A stretch of 64,000 nt of DNA from Cyanoderma ruficeps (taxonomy: Eukaryota; Chordata; Aves; Passeriformes; Timaliidae), in assembly GCA_008694505.1 (NCBI GenBank), contig VZDJ01000063.1:5355468-5419467 (forward strand). Direction: 5' to 3'. The notes under the pieces are model-generated. The model saw only the letters and a program-made list of their open reading frames with translations, did not search any database and was not told the origin of the DNA. Position 1 is the stretch's first letter; every line of letters starts with the position of its first letter. Both the position numbers and the translations under genes were made by a program. Below are positions 46,361-59,060 of this stretch, one piece after another.

Positions 46361-46510
46361 TTGAGAGATCCCGTCCGACTCCGAGGGCCAGCCCGTCCTT
46401 GATCCAGAGCACGATGCCATTGTACTCGGGGATGGCGCAGAGCAGCGTCACCGGCTGCCCCGCGATCACCACCTGGTCCTGCGGCTGCTGCGTGAACGAC
46501 GACGCCTGGC
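46361..46510 (-). CDS. KIRREL3: KIRREL3 exon, first half of Ig domain 1
   Basis: This 150-bp exon starts after a pyrimidine-rich acceptor ending CCTGTCCAG and ends before donor GTAAGTCA. It enters and leaves in phase 1: the first codon ends in GC, and the last base A joins GT of the next exon to give Ser. It encodes the N-terminal strands of Ig1, reading [14 protein letters not shown], then [16 protein letters not shown] with the first disulphide Cys, then [17 protein letters not shown] with the core Trp. In KIRREL proteins Ig1 carries the adhesive surface. From memory, human KIRREL3 has DGF where this bird has NGI, a conservative change outside the Cys and Trp core. Codon use is strongly GC-ending and CpG-rich, unlike the next exon. 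The signal-peptide exon should lie upstream, beyond 64000. Confidence 0.95.
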
Positions 46511-46669
46511 CTGGACAGGGGAACAAGAGAGGAGCAGGACACTGTCAGTTCTCCAGTGGTTTCCAGCACGATGAAGTTCTTTGGGATGCAACAGTCCAGG
46601 ATGCACAGCACAAATGGGAGACTGAGCTCGGCAGCTCTTAATTATGTGATTGCTTAATTACGTTATTGC

Positions 46670-47035
46670 CCCATAGAATGATGGAATGTTTTGGGTTGGA
46701 GGGGACCTTAAAGCTCATCTTGTTCACAGGGAACAAATCCTTCCCAGTATCCCATCCAGCCCTGCCCTCTGGCAGTGGGAAGCCATTCCCTGTGTCCTCT
46801 CTCTCCATCCCTTCTCCCCAGTCCCTCCCCAGCTCTTCTGGAGCCCCTTTAGGCCCTGGAAGGGGCTTTGAGGTCTCCTTGGAGCCTTCTCCAGATGAAC
46901 ACCCCCAGCTCTCCCAGCCTGGTTCCAGCCCTGGAGCATCTCTGTGGCCTCTTCTGGCCTCATTCCAGAAGCTCCACATCTTTCCTGTGCTGAGGACCCA
47001 GAGGTGGACACAGCACTTAGTGACAAATATTTGCA
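46670..47035 (-). repeat. CR1 3' region with an internal deletion
   Basis: The tail ATAGAATGATGGAATGTTTTGG runs to AAGCTCATCTTGTTC, then jumps directly to ACAGGGAACAAATCCTTCC. About 130 bp present in other copies (the GGCAGGGACACC to GGGCACCCTGTGCC part) are missing. It continues to CAGAGGTGGACACAGCACTT. It lies about 160 bp upstream of the exon 46361-46510 acceptor. Confidence 0.85.
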
Positions 47036-47660
47036 ATATTTTTTGCTCCCTGGGGGAAAAAAAGGCTCCAACCAAGAGGCACCAGCGTTTCCTGTAACTG
47101 TTTTATTCCAAATTGTGGTGGTAGTGTTTCAGCCACAATGATCACAGACAGAGGAGCAGCGGGATGTCCAGCAGCAGCAATATTTTATATTACACATAAT
47201 AAAAGAGGATGTTGGTCCTCTGCTGCTGAGCCTTGCTCCCACCTCGTGTGCTCTTTGAAATCAGGATGTGCAGATAACAACCTGCTATAAAACATGCAGG
47301 GAAACAACCAAGTGCTGCTGTTCTCCTCCCTCCCCAGGTGTAACCTCCTGGCATTTGCTGGGAGCTTCCCACACCTCTGGAGGGGAAAGGAAGGCCCAGC
47401 TCTGCCTCAGCTCTGCCTTTTCCCAGAGCTGCATCGTCAAACTCAAAAATCTCTCTCCTCACCCTTCCCAATAACAAATCCCAGCCCCAGGTCATCTCCT
47501 GCCATGGTGAGATGTCTCACATCTCAGGTGTGACATGGCACTTCTCGTTTTCCGTGGGAAGTACTCCAGTCACGGTAACCTCTTCCACAGCAGGGTTTAC
47601 TGAGCATTGTGTTTTATTTTCACTCTCCCTTGGCTTTGCCATGATTGAAAATCATTCAGA

Positions 47661-47800
47661 GAATCAGAGAATCCCAAAATGGTTTGGGTTGGGAGGGATT
47701 TTAAAGACCATTTCATCCCACCCCCTGCCATGGGCAGGGGCACCTTCCACTATCCCAGGGAGCTTCAAGCTCCATCCAACCTGGCCTTGGACATTCCAGG
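47661..47800 (-). repeat. CR1 3' end fragment
   Basis: AGAGAATCCCAAAATGGTTTGG, then CATGGGCAGGGGCACCTTCC, then CATCCAACCTGGCCTTGGAC. Confidence 0.9.
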
Positions 47801-50095
47801 CATTCAGTGTTCCAGGGATTCAAAGTGTAAAATCCTGCTATTTTTTTTTTCTTTCCATAATAAGCGAAAAGGACAACTCCCAAATCCCCCTGCAGAGCCA
47901 CAGTCCAAAGCTGGAAGATCCTAAATGTGGGGCCATTTCAGGCAGATCTGCTGATATCTGGGCTCCTGTGAGTACAGGCTTTTGTGTGAGTTGGCTGTAG
48001 AGCATCGCAGTTGCTCTGCCACCACGTAGTCTTGCTCTGATTCTGGATTCAGGAGATGATCTGGGAAAGGGAGGTGTCAGGGGAAAGGCAGAACCACTGA
48101 ACTGCCCCTCACTGTGGGGTTTGTAAGACCAGAGGACTCTCTGGGTGGGAATTATGGCCCTGCATCAGGCAGGAATTCAGAGCCTGTGCCCTTCACTGAG
48201 TGTGTGTTCAGTCCATGGAAGGGGACTGGCCTGGAGGAAAAATTGCTCCTTCAAACCAATTTGTCAAAGCAGGACAGTCTCCATGTGATCCACCCCAAAT
48301 CAATTCAATCCTAATTTACACCGACTCCATTTAATCATTGACTGATGATTAATCCGGAACCAAGGTTAAGTGTGACACAAGTTCTTGCATCTGAGCTTGT
48401 TTCCAGATGAGCTGCTGGGCCTTTCCTACAGGGCAAGGCTCCAAAGCTCCATCATTTTCCACCTCGTGCTGTTGAACCAACGTGCGCCCCCACATGAGTG
48501 CTTATATTTCAATTTAATTTATTATACCTTCAGCTCGCTCTTAGCCACCTAAAGGGGCACAGGGAAAAGCAGAGCTGTCCTTTCCAAATTCCAGATGCTT
48601 TACATTACAGGAAGGCAAAAAGCCCAACTGAATTTTTTGCAAATTTTCAGGAGCACCTTGGGCACTTATTCCTGGGTATTTCAGAGATTCCAGGTCTCCC
48701 AGCACTCACATGTCTCCAAGGAACTCTGATTTTCACCCCAGATATTCCATAAGACCACAGTGGTGGCTTTTGGCATCATGCTGCCTGCAAAACAGGGCAG
48801 GTTAATTCCAGAGGAGATTTCAGATTTTCCAGCTGGGAGACATTCACTAGAAGTCACGGTGGCCTCTGCCACCAGCACAAACCCTTGTGATGAATTAAGA
48901 TTTAAATATTTGATTTCAAAGGGAATATGAATCAGCTCTGTATTTTTTCTTTGTGGATTCATAAAGGACAAGCACTCCTAGGACAGCAGGGAAAAGTGGG
49001 ATGAGAGAGAAAAGTCAGAAAGCAGAAAAACTGGGGGTTTTGCTTTGTTGTTTTGTTGTTTTTATTTCAATATATACTTTCCACCCACTAACTGGGTTTT
49101 CACAGCTCACTCTGTAATCCTGACAATTCTCAAGGCAGAGCCGGGCGAGCTGGGACAGCGCAGGAAGGCAGCAATAACCCAAAAAGATTTGTTTTATCAG
49201 TGAGAATTATCAGGTTGTCAGCTGGGAGCTGCACGAGCCCTAATGAGAACGCAGAGGCACAAAGTGGTGTCTATGCCCTCTGCAAATGCCCATTAAGCAC
49301 AAGCTTCATTTGGTAATTGCTGCTGGAAATGGAGCTCTTTTTATATTTTATTTTCCCTTTTTCTCTTATTTCTTGATTTGTTTTAAAGACGAGCTGATCG
49401 CCACGGAAAATCAGAGCAGAAACATGGCATATGTCTCCTGTCTTTTCCTTCTCTGCGTTTGTTCACTGTGAAGAATTGTCACTTAAACCCATTTTTTATT
49501 CATCCAAGGCTCCATTTCAACTACAAACAGCTCAGCCTCAGTCACAGGAGAGGAAAGATGGGTGTAAGGACCTTAAGAGCATTACCTGGCCCAGTCCCTG
49601 CTCCACAGCAGGATCATCTCTCCCTAAATCACAGATAAAAAAAAAGAAGAAAGTACTGAAGGCAGAGCTCAACTCGCTTTCAAATCAGCTTAAAGTCTGA
49701 TTACTGGGTTTAACTGGGTTTGGAAGATCAGAGACCCGTCCACGTTACAGCTTATGTCTTAATGTCAAAGGAACAAGTAATTTGCAGAAAAGTTTTAAGA
49801 GAGATAAGATACTTGACAGAAAATAACTGGAAATGGGGAGATTGGGAGAGGGTGGTTTACAAATGCAGGCTGAACGTTTTCAGCTACAAGAAAATGGGCT
49901 GAAAGATGTCAGTTGGGTATTTTTCCAGGAATGCTTAAAATGGTATTACAAAATGATGCTTTGGTTTCAAAGCAAGAGGTTTGACTCCAACCTCCTTGTT
50001 GGGCAAGCAGGAGCTTCCCAGTTTCTCCCCTTCCACTATAAAGAGTTTCAGCAAAAAATACCAGTTAATCCAAATCCCTGCAGAGATAGGAGCTC

Positions 50096-50600
50096 ATCAT
50101 AGAATCATGGAACTCTTTGGGTGGGAAGAGAACTTAAAAGACCATCCAGTCCCACCCCTGCCATGGCAGGGACACCTCCCACTGTCACAGGGTGTTCCAA
50201 GCCCTGTCCAACCTGGCCTGGGACACTGCCAGGGATCCAGGGGCAGCCACAGCTGCTCTGGGCACCCTGTGCCAGGGCCTCCCCACCCTCCCAGGGAACA
50301 ATTCCTGCCCAATCTCCCATCCAGCCCTGCCCTCTGGCAGTGGGAAGCCATTCCCTGTGTCCTGTCCCTCCATCCCTTGTCCCCAGTCCCTCTCCAGCTC
50401 TCCTGGAGCCCCTTTAGGCCCTGGCAGGGGCTCTGAGCTCTCTCTGGAGCTTCTCCTCTCCAGGTGAGCACCCCCAGCTCTCCCAGCCTGGCTCCAGAGC
50501 AGAGGGGCTCCAGCCCTGGAGCATCTCCAAGGCTGCTCTGGACTGGCTCCAGCAGCTCCACGTCCCCCCTGTGCTGGGAATCCAGGGGCTGATACAGGTC
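50096..50600 (-). repeat. CR1 3' region, about 500 bp
   Basis: CATAGAATCATGGAACTCTT, GGATCCAGGGGCAGCCACAG, GGGAAGCCATTCCCTGTGTC and CAGAGCAGAGGGGCTCCAGC. Well preserved, and the source of several long false open frames on both strands. Confidence 0.9.
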
Positions 50601-53524
50601 ACCACATGAGCCCAGCCAAGAGTCCAGGCATGGCACCCTCATCACCCATCTCATTGTCACCTCCTGCTGCACAAAGAATCCCCAAATCTGGATTTGGGAA
50701 GTGCTGCACAGCAAAGCAGGGAGATGCAGCAACATGTCCAGGCGGCCCCAACCCAAGTGTAGCCCTGTTTAACCTCCACACCCCATCTTCCCTCAAGTGT
50801 AAAGACTTGGAATATTTTCAAAGAATCGACTCAGTCGATGTCTGGCTTCCTGGGAACTTCACTGGGAGTCACTGGGCACTGACTCTGCCCCTGAGAGTCT
50901 CCCTGTGAGGATCTGTTCACCCAGCACAGCAACGCTCTGAGCAGAAGCAAAGATCAGGGCTCTGAATTCATTGTTGGTTTTCTTGGTTTTGTTTTAAAAG
51001 CAAACAGACATGGAAATGAGATGCTAACGATGCCTCTTGGCCATGGTCCAGCACAACCCCCGTGTCCCACCTGCACTCTGGAGCTGCCCTGCAGCTGGAA
51101 GTGTGTTGTCACCACGGGTCACCTGCTGTTGTAGGTGAGGGTTTGGTGTCAGAGGAGCTCTTGATCCCAGAGCCTTCCCATCTCCTCCTGGCTGCTGCTT
51201 TGCCCTGCTCCCTGAGGAACTGCCAGGCACCAGCAGGACCCCCCTGCTCCTGCCTTCCTCAAGGAGTCTCTCTCATGGGGGGCACTTCTGCAGCCACTGA
51301 AATCCCCAGGACAAGGGACAAAAGGGGACAATAAAGGGACCACGGTGAAGAGTGAGCAGGCAAGAACACTAACCCTGCCTTCAAAACCCCCAGGCAGATC
51401 CTTGTGAAGTCACAAGCATGTCATAAAAGCTAAAGGAAGAAAAGAGGAGGAATAAAGAGAGAACCACTTTAGAAGTCTTTATATTTCCTTAATGGATTTT
51501 GCACCTGTGGCTCCTGTTTTTCAGTGTTTCTCTGTAACGTTGCCTTGTTCTTTCAAACAAAGGCTGGGACTCTTCTCTGTTTGTCACTTCCAAGGGAAAT
51601 ACCACTGCCAGTGCCAGGGCATTGCTTTTCAGATGTCCCAACGCCCACGGATGGAGAGAAGGCCCAAAAATCCTGTTTTACAACCCAGAAAACAGAGGAA
51701 GGCACTCACACAGTGACATTGCCACGGTCTGTGCTGCAGCAGGACCTTGAAACCCCTTCCATCGCTGAAGCCAGAGTCAGTGACAGGCTTTTAAAGCTCT
51801 CTGAAGACTGAAATCTGTTTGCATGAGTTCCTGGCTGAATTATTTCAGCTTGCAGCCTCCTGTGCCCAAACCAGCAACCGGGAGCAGCAGAAAGTTAAAT
51901 TTTCATTACCCAAGAGGAGTGAGTATTGTAGTAGGAAGCGGGGGACTCACCGAGGGAACAATGACTCATTAGAAATGGAGACATTGTGGCTGCTTTTATG
52001 TAAGTGAAGCTTTGAATGTCCATTGTGCTCTGAAAAGAATTAGTCCTTTTTGTTGAGGAGAGCACAGAAGTGGGGAAGGAGGACTATGAGCTCCTTGTCA
52101 AAATATTGCTGTTCTGGAATGAAAGGCCTGGTGATTATGAGTGGTGGGACATTCTCCTTGTCCCTCAGTGAGAAGAGTTGATCCTTCCCTCAGCCTGGAG
52201 CTGTCACGACGTGTGGTAGGAGGATGATCAAGGGGCCCTTGTGTGACATCGTAATCCTACACAACATCCCAGGAGGGTCCCTCTTCAGACCAAGCAGATC
52301 CCACCTGATGGAAATCAGGGCATTTCAGCCCAGCTCGGGGCTGGTTTCTTGTGGCACGATGTCTGGAGATGGAGCCATCTCTTGGCCACGGAGAGGACTG
52401 GGAAGAGATGGCTCCATGCCCACGCCTTCTCAGGGCCTGGCTCTGCACCACCCCACTCAGCTCCTGCTCTGGCCCCGTGACAAACAGGCTGGCTCTCAGT
52501 GCTCCTTTGGGTCCCCTCCCTGGAGCCAAGGACACCGAGCCCCCTGCACAGGGCCCATCGTGCTCCAGAACACGCGCCCGCATTGATTTTCAGATGAGAA
52601 GGAAAAGCAAGCAGACAAAAGCCTTACATTATTTACAAAGCTCTCTGGAATTGTCAGTCATGGGGACGCGCAGGGAAGAGCCGTGCAGGCGGCAGAGCTG
52701 CTCATTACCTGCCTGCATCCCAATTCCCTTCCTGGTGTGAGACAATGCCCAGACTGCACTGAGCTGGAGCCCAAGGCCTGGCCGAGTACAGAGCACAGGG
52801 AACAGGAAGGAAAGAGGGAGCCACATGTCCCCAAGGGCAAGGATTTCTCCAGACAAGGACAGAGATGAGCTTTTCTTACACCATCAGAGAAGCTAAAGGG
52901 CTGTGGCTGCCCAGACAGGAGCAGAGGGATGGCACCAGTGGTGCCGTCCTCAGTGAGGAGATGTGGATCAGCCTCCCCACGGGAGAGCCGCTTGCTGCTG
53001 ATGGCCACAGCCATGTCAGGCCCTTCCTCGGGCTTCACGGCACAAATCGGAAAGAGAGGTAGCTTGAGTTCAGCCCTTGCATAAGATTTCCATTTTTTTA
53101 AATTTGGCTTCCTTGGGGAGAAAATAAAATCAAATCCGTTTGAACAAAAATGTCAGTCTGGCCTTTTTCAGTGTGACTGCGTAAGTCTGGCTCACGTGGC
53201 CTCAGTGCTGAATTATTCGACTTGAAAGAAACCAAAACACAACAGTCAAGGGATGACTCAGGTGTGAGGAATGGTGCTGGTCACCCACCAGCTGTGTGAC
53301 CTGGCAGAGGTGTCCCTGCCCCAAGGGGGAAGCAGGAGCTGAGCTCGTGCCTTGCTCACCCACAAACATACAGGGAGATGAGGCTTTCCCTGGAATTACA
53401 GCCTGGGGGGGGCCCACTGATGGCAGCCACTTGTGCAGCACAGAAGGGAAGGTGTGGGATGCACCGAGGTGAAACCAAAGCCAAAGAGATGCCCAGGAAA
53501 AGCAATGAAAGGTAGGGGAACGAA

Positions 53525-53935
53525 GCTGGGGAAGGGGCTGGAGCAGGCTGAGGGAGGCTGGAGGAAAGGAGGCTCAGGAGGGACCTTCTCCCTCTCTACA
53601 ACTCCCTGACAGGAGAGTGCAGGTGGGGGTCAGACTCTGCTCCCAGGGAACAAGGGACAGGACAGGAGAAAATGGCCTCGAGTCACAGCAGGGGAGGTTT
53701 AGGTTGGATCATTTAGGAAAATGTTCTTCACAGTAAGGGCTGCAAAGCATTGGAAGGGGCTGTCCAGGGCAGTGGTGTGTCCCCGCCCCTGGGGTGTCCA
53801 CGAGACTTGTGGATGTGGCACCTGGGGACATGGCTTAGTGGGGAACGTGCTGCAGGTGCTGGGTTGAGGGTTGGACTTGATGATCTTAAGTCTTTTTCAA
53901 ACTAAATGATCCTGTGGTCTGATCCTGTGGTCCTA
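53525..53935 (+). repeat. CR1 3' region, older copy
   Basis: CTACAACTCCCTGACAGGAG, GAAAATGGCCTCGAGTCACAG, GTTAGGTTGGATC-like sequence, AAGCATTGGAAGGGGCTGTCC and TGGCACCTGGGGACATGGC to the end AAACTAAATGATCCTGTGG. Confidence 0.85.
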
Positions 53936-56052
53936 ATGCCAGAGTGGAGTTCAAGGTGCAAAGCCAGTGCTCTGCTCTCCTGCCTGGCCTCTGGGGACGC
54001 GTTGTCTCCTGGCCATGGGCAGCTCTGAGCAAGCCCACGTGCTGAGCTGAGCTCATCCTGCAGTGATGTCAGATATTTTCCTAGCACTGCTTTGAGAGGA
54101 ACCATCAACATCCCACTGTGTCCACTAAGTAGCTTCAAACAGGAAACAGGGAAATTTTGAGTAAGATATTAAACCTTTCAGAGATCTTTTTGTCTATTAG
54201 TCACACAGGCAAGGGATCTGAACTATCGAGTGTTCCGCCGGCTTTGATACCCACATGAATTCCCAGCACTGCTTTCAAAGTCACTGTGAGGAGTTTGATC
54301 AGCCATGCAGAAAGGGCTGAAATGTCATCGCCTGCTCTGTTATTAGCTGCCAATTGGGAAAGGTGTAAGAGTATCCTTACCGTGGGATATTTATTAGCAA
54401 ACTCTTCCCAGCAGCAGCCGGGAGAATTACCTCTTGTGAGATGAAAGGCCTGTTCCCGGGCCCTGCGCTGCTAGGAAACAAACTAACCTACTGCATCCAG
54501 GTGCCAAAAAGCAGCATTCCAGTGACCTCATGGACTGGATCATGCTGGATATTCTGGCTCCATGGATGGCTCCAGGCTCTGTGGATGGCTCCTGGCTGTC
54601 CCGCTCTCCCAGCCTCACCTGCTGCCCAGATAACACCGAGCTCTGAGCAGGCAGCATTATCTCCTATTAGCCAAGCTGCCAGAGAAGGAATGCGTGCTTT
54701 GGGGCACACAGGACTTTTGCAGGGCTGGAGGTACTGGCAGCAAACTGGATTTGGTGGTGTTTTACCCAGGGGCCAGCACAGGATGGGGAAGGAAAGCAGG
54801 TGAGGTATTGCAGGGCGGTGGCAGAGGAACTGAAGGGTCAGCAAGAGGCAAAGCTGGTGGTGTCACACTGAAGCTGTGGCAGAGGGGAGAGGTGTGAGAG
54901 TTTCCCCACACCCTGGGCAGGGGCCAGCACCTCATCCCAGTGCCTGGGCTGCTGTGGCTCGCTCTCCAGGGGCAGCTGAAAGCTCTGAGCCTGTGCCAAG
55001 GCTGCTGGGGCACAGGGTGGCAACAATGACAGTGGCACCAGCAGCTGTTCCAGAGGCACTGGAAACCCTGGGCAGGTGCTAAGCACCAATCCCTCGTGGA
55101 GACAAGAGCAGAGGGGAATAGATTTCCTCACACTGATCCACCTGCAGGCCCGGCACCACTGAACACTGCCAACGACTCCAAGAAATATTTTGTTACTGGT
55201 GCTCCTGAGGAAGCCGTGGCACAACAAGAAACCACCAGTTGTTCCCTGCAAAGGTCCAGTGTCCTGGCACAGCTCCCCGGGGCCAGGCCCATGGGCTCAG
55301 AGGGGGAGAACAGAGCTGAGGATGCTCCTGCTCCGGTAATTCCAGCCAAGCAGCTCTCTGCGGCAACTCCAGCTGCTTTTTTGGATGATAACTATTTGTA
55401 GCTCAGAAAGGAGGTGGCAGGTCCCCAGCCACAGGAGGCTTGCACAGACACTCCTGGGACTTAAAACCTCCCATTTGAATCAGCAGAGAAGAAAAAGGAA
55501 CTTTTCCTTCTAAAAATAACAGCGGATGTGCAAACCAGTGGGCAGCAGCCTGCCTGCACCAAGTCTCCCAGATAAAATCCTTAAGGATTTTATCCCTTGT
55601 GACCTTCTGAAATCTCTCAGGTGATCCCTCTTTCCTGGATTGCAGTCAATCCAAGTGCATCCCCTTTGCCCACCCTTTGTTCCCGGATCAGGGTTGCTCT
55701 TTTGAAATAGAGTCCTTTAAATCTCAGCTCATCTTTGAGTTAGAGGGCACAGAGGACACTCGTCCGTAGGAAAACGAGAAGGATGAATAATCCATTTCAC
55801 AAACGATTTGGAGATTTCAAAGTCTGGCTCTGCTCCCAGGAAGAGCGGCAACTGGAAGTTGTGCAGTTCACGGGGTGGAAAATTAGAGCAAAGAGCTTGC
55901 CTTGGGTCGCACCATGTTTCACTTCCATCCTCGTTTTTCAAAATCTGTTATCGCACGCTTTGAGGCACGGAGAGAAATCAGAATGGAGATGCGGTTCAGA
56001 ACAGAAAATGCAGATATTTAATGTTACATTCTCTGCACATGGAAAGGGGGTT

Positions 56053-56103
56053 GCATGATCTTTAAGGGCCCCTCCAACCCAAACTGCTCTGGGATTCTAT
56101 AAT
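56053..56103 (+). repeat. CR1 terminal fragment (about 50 bp)
   Basis: CATGATCTTTAAGGGCCCC, then TCCAACCCAAACTGC and GGGATTCTATAAT. Only the extreme 3' end. Confidence 0.75.
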
Positions 56104-57663
56104 ATTAAAATGAGTGGAAAATTCTGCTCCTTCTCAAAATAATTTTTAACTAGTCTTGCTACAGATTGGTGAGACATTGTATAGACTGGAGAATTCACCC
56201 AAGGAGTGGTTAAATGAGACTCTCTGCAGCGTGTTTCCATCTCTGCAGGTGTTTTAAGTGCCACCATCGAAGATTCCCCTACCAGATACCTCCCTGAACA
56301 AGAAACATCTTGGTGGCACCAAAGCTCACGGATGGAGGGCAGAGAAGACAGGAATAAATCTTATCACTGCCCTGGAGGGCTGAGAAGCTGCTGTCTGCAT
56401 GAAACATCACCTGGGTGGCTTTTGGGGGAGCTCCTGGGCAGAGGAGCTCCGGGATATTGCAGAGCAGGCTGCGGACTCGCTCCAGCTCCTGCTGTTTACC
56501 AGAGCAGGGCGGGATCGCCCGGGGTTGTGCTGCGTGAATTATCAGCTCTGAAGATGAAGTGGAGTGAGAATTAGCAGGTTTCTGCTATAATTATTGTTTG
56601 TTTGGATTTTTACAAGTGGAAGTGATTGTAAATATGTGCATTTTTTTTTACACATGCAAGATTCATATTTAAAATCAAAACAAATTATTCTGAAAAACAG
56701 CCTAAAGTGAAGTATGTGCAATACACACAAAAAAAAAATGGCAGGGGGAAGGCAGGAGGGGTTGGAGATGCTGAGATGAACAGACAGGGAGCAGATCATC
56801 TCTGAGCAGGAAATGTTTCACACACGTGCCCATCTCGTTATCCCAGGAAGGTGCTTAAAAATTCACTTCTCTGTCTCTATGTGGAAGCTTAATAAAAGCT
56901 CCCCTCCATGAAAATCTTGGCCACACTATCCCCAGAGCCAAGGAAACGCCTAGAAAGTGCAGTTATCCATCAGGGAAGAGGCCGGTGACCTGCACCACCA
57001 CTGACAACAACCAGCTGGTGCTTTTTACCTGGGTTTTACCCAGTAAAGCCAAGAACCATGGAAAATGAGAAGGAACGTGAATCCAGTCGATATTTACAGC
57101 CCTGCAAGTGCTTTATCAGCCCTGGGAGAAGGCAGGGGAGGGACCGTGCCTTGTCACTGCCGACAGACCCCGCGGCTTCTCCCCTTCCCTGCTGGAGGGG
57201 CAGGAGCGGCTCAGAGGGACTCAGATTTTTTTAACACCGTTTGTTTTGTCACCAACTCCTTCTCAATGGTCCCCACCGCAGAGTCAATGGCTGCCTGGCG
57301 CAAAACCCCGGTCCAAGGGCAGATTAGCACATTCCAGCCTGCCGTGTTAATTAGCAGGTAATGAGAGATGCCTGTCAATAAACTCAGCTGTGTCTGACCC
57401 CCCTCCTGGGCCGCTGCCTGCAGGACTGGGGAGTGACAAGCCCCGCTGGGGTCACTTAGGAGATGATGATGTGCTCTGTGCCCAGAGTAGAGACAAAGCT
57501 TTGGGAGAGTTCAAACAACCAGCACAGCCACAAACGTCCTTTCACTCAGGTTTTTGGGGGACAGCTGGAGGAAATGCTTTTCCACCTGGTTTGCTGGTAG
57601 AGGAGCCCTTGCTCAGGGCTCAGAGCTGGTACTGTAAAGCTGAGAGTCAAAACGAAAGGAATT

Positions 57664-57765
57664 CATTATCATTAATAATCATAATAATATAATAATAATA
57701 ATTATTAATGGACTCGGTGATCCTTGTAGATCCCTTCCAAGTCACTGTATTCTTATATTGCATTA
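57664..57765 (+). repeat. AT-rich ATA run followed by a CR1 terminal fragment
   Basis: An AATAAT-type simple repeat (57672-57709), then GACTCGGTGATCCTTGTAG and CCCTTCCAAGTCACTG, the CR1 3' end. Confidence 0.65.
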
Positions 57766-58189
57766 TGCTCTAAGTATAGAATTATACTCTCTTGGAGTAA
57801 ATCAGTGGAAATCTCTCCCCAAGGTTTCCTCACTCTTGAGAACTTATCCGCAGTGGGGATAAATATCCCTAAGGAAAAATAAACAAACAAATGCATAAAT
57901 AAAAAATAAGGCTCTTTTGTGGCTTAAATCAGAGCAAACTTCAAATGCAGGTCCCTTCTCAGGCTGAAATCCTGACGAATGGTGAAAGTCCCCAAACAGT
58001 AACAGTTGCCTGTGCCACGTCCCTTTCTGGCTTGAGGAAAAGCTCCCTGCCTTCCAGGAGGCAGGAAAATAACCTGTTTGAGGCTTTAGAGAGAGACACA
58101 TAACCATCATCATCATTTTTAAGAAGCAATGTGCACCACAGTGCCTTACGGACACCTATAAATTACCCAGCACCCGCCTGCCAGCTCAG

Positions 58190-58400
58190 CCTAAGCTTGA
58201 TATTGCCTGCAGTAATTATTTGGATCAAATGCAGTTTATCTGCTTCATATTTGTGTTGCTGTGCTCTCTGGTAACTTATAAATGTCATTGGAGTGTTTAT
58301 TTGTTATAATGAAACTTAATGACGTTTGAAACCAATGGCTGTGGTTGCGGGCTGCAGGTTTGAAGTAATCTCTTCATCTTTGAAGCAGGAGGCCCAAAGA
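58190..58400. promoter_or_regulatory. Candidate conserved non-coding element
   Basis: About 210 bp of non-repetitive sequence, for example GCAGTAATTATTTGGATC, CTGGTAACTTATAAATGTC and TTATAATGAAACTTAATGACG. It shows no codon periodicity, no repeat signature and clustered homeodomain-type cores. Its texture is like deeply conserved vertebrate elements. This is an impression, not an alignment. Confidence 0.4.
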
Positions 58401-58939
58401 TAACATTAAATTATCCTACAGAAAAGGAAGATGTATGCAGACAGATATTCAGGCCTGTGTATTATTCATTGGAGAGATGACTAGCAATGAGCCACAGTGC
58501 CTAAGGCGACGGACTCAAAGCATTGTCACCCACCGAAGGCAAATGTTCCTGTCCAAGGGGAGCCAGTTGTCAAGCCACAAGCCCAAGTGCATCTCAATCT
58601 GTTATATTAAACCTTCGAAGGCATCCTGGGGCGGCTGGGTGCCAGACACCCGTGTGAGATGGCTGGCAGGGAAGAAATGAGGTGGGGCTACTGTAAAACA
58701 CAGCGGAGCTGCGTTGGGACGGGGAGCATCCAGCGTTGTGAGGCATCAGAGGGGTGGGGAGCAGAGCAGGAGCTTGGCAGTGCTGGGACCCCATCCCAGC
58801 CAGCTGCTGGGTGCTGAAGGCTTTCTCCTTCCATGCAAGACCCAGAATAAACTTTTCTAGCTTTGCTTCAGGCACTGCTCCTTGTCCTCCCTCCTTCTGA
58901 ATAATTTCCTCCCTTGGTTTCTATTTCTGCGTGTATTTA

Positions 58940-59060
58940 TAGGCTCCGGTCGTGTCTCCCCTTGAGCCTCCTCCAGACTATATAAATTTACCTCCTCCAG
59001 TCTCTCCTCTTACAACCTGCTCTCTAATCCCAGGGCCATTCCTGCCACCACAGTCAGAAT
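58940..59060 (-). repeat. Possible old CR1 fragment
   Basis: CTCCCCTTGAGCCTCCTCC, then CTCCAGTCTCTCCTCTTAC, resembles the complement of the CR1 GGAGAGGCTGAGGGAGCT region. Highly diverged. Confidence 0.4.

Larger units (their letters stand above)
292..46510 (-). other. KIRREL3: KIRREL3 gene, partial: four exons of Ig domains 1 and 2
   Basis: Four minus-strand exons with GT-AG borders join in compatible phases (1-1, 1-1, 1-0, 0-1) into 609 coding bases. The product matches KIRREL3 rather than KIRREL1 or KIRREL2, for example [43 protein letters not shown] and [16 protein letters not shown]3 is a single-pass cell-surface adhesion protein with five extracellular Ig domains. It binds itself across neighbouring cells and acts in axon sorting and synapse specificity. 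Introns measure 2183, 39902 and 3525 bp. The start codon, signal peptide, Ig3-5, membrane helix and C-terminal PDZ-binding tail are outside the window. No stop, frameshift or lost cysteine is seen, so the gene looks functional. The gene assignment rests on remembered family sequences and not on a search. Confidence 0.95.

Noticed and set aside
50097..50756. A 219-codon minus-strand open frame.
   Set aside because: It lies almost wholly within a CR1 3' region. The same false peptide appears at 11279, 37538 and 59404.
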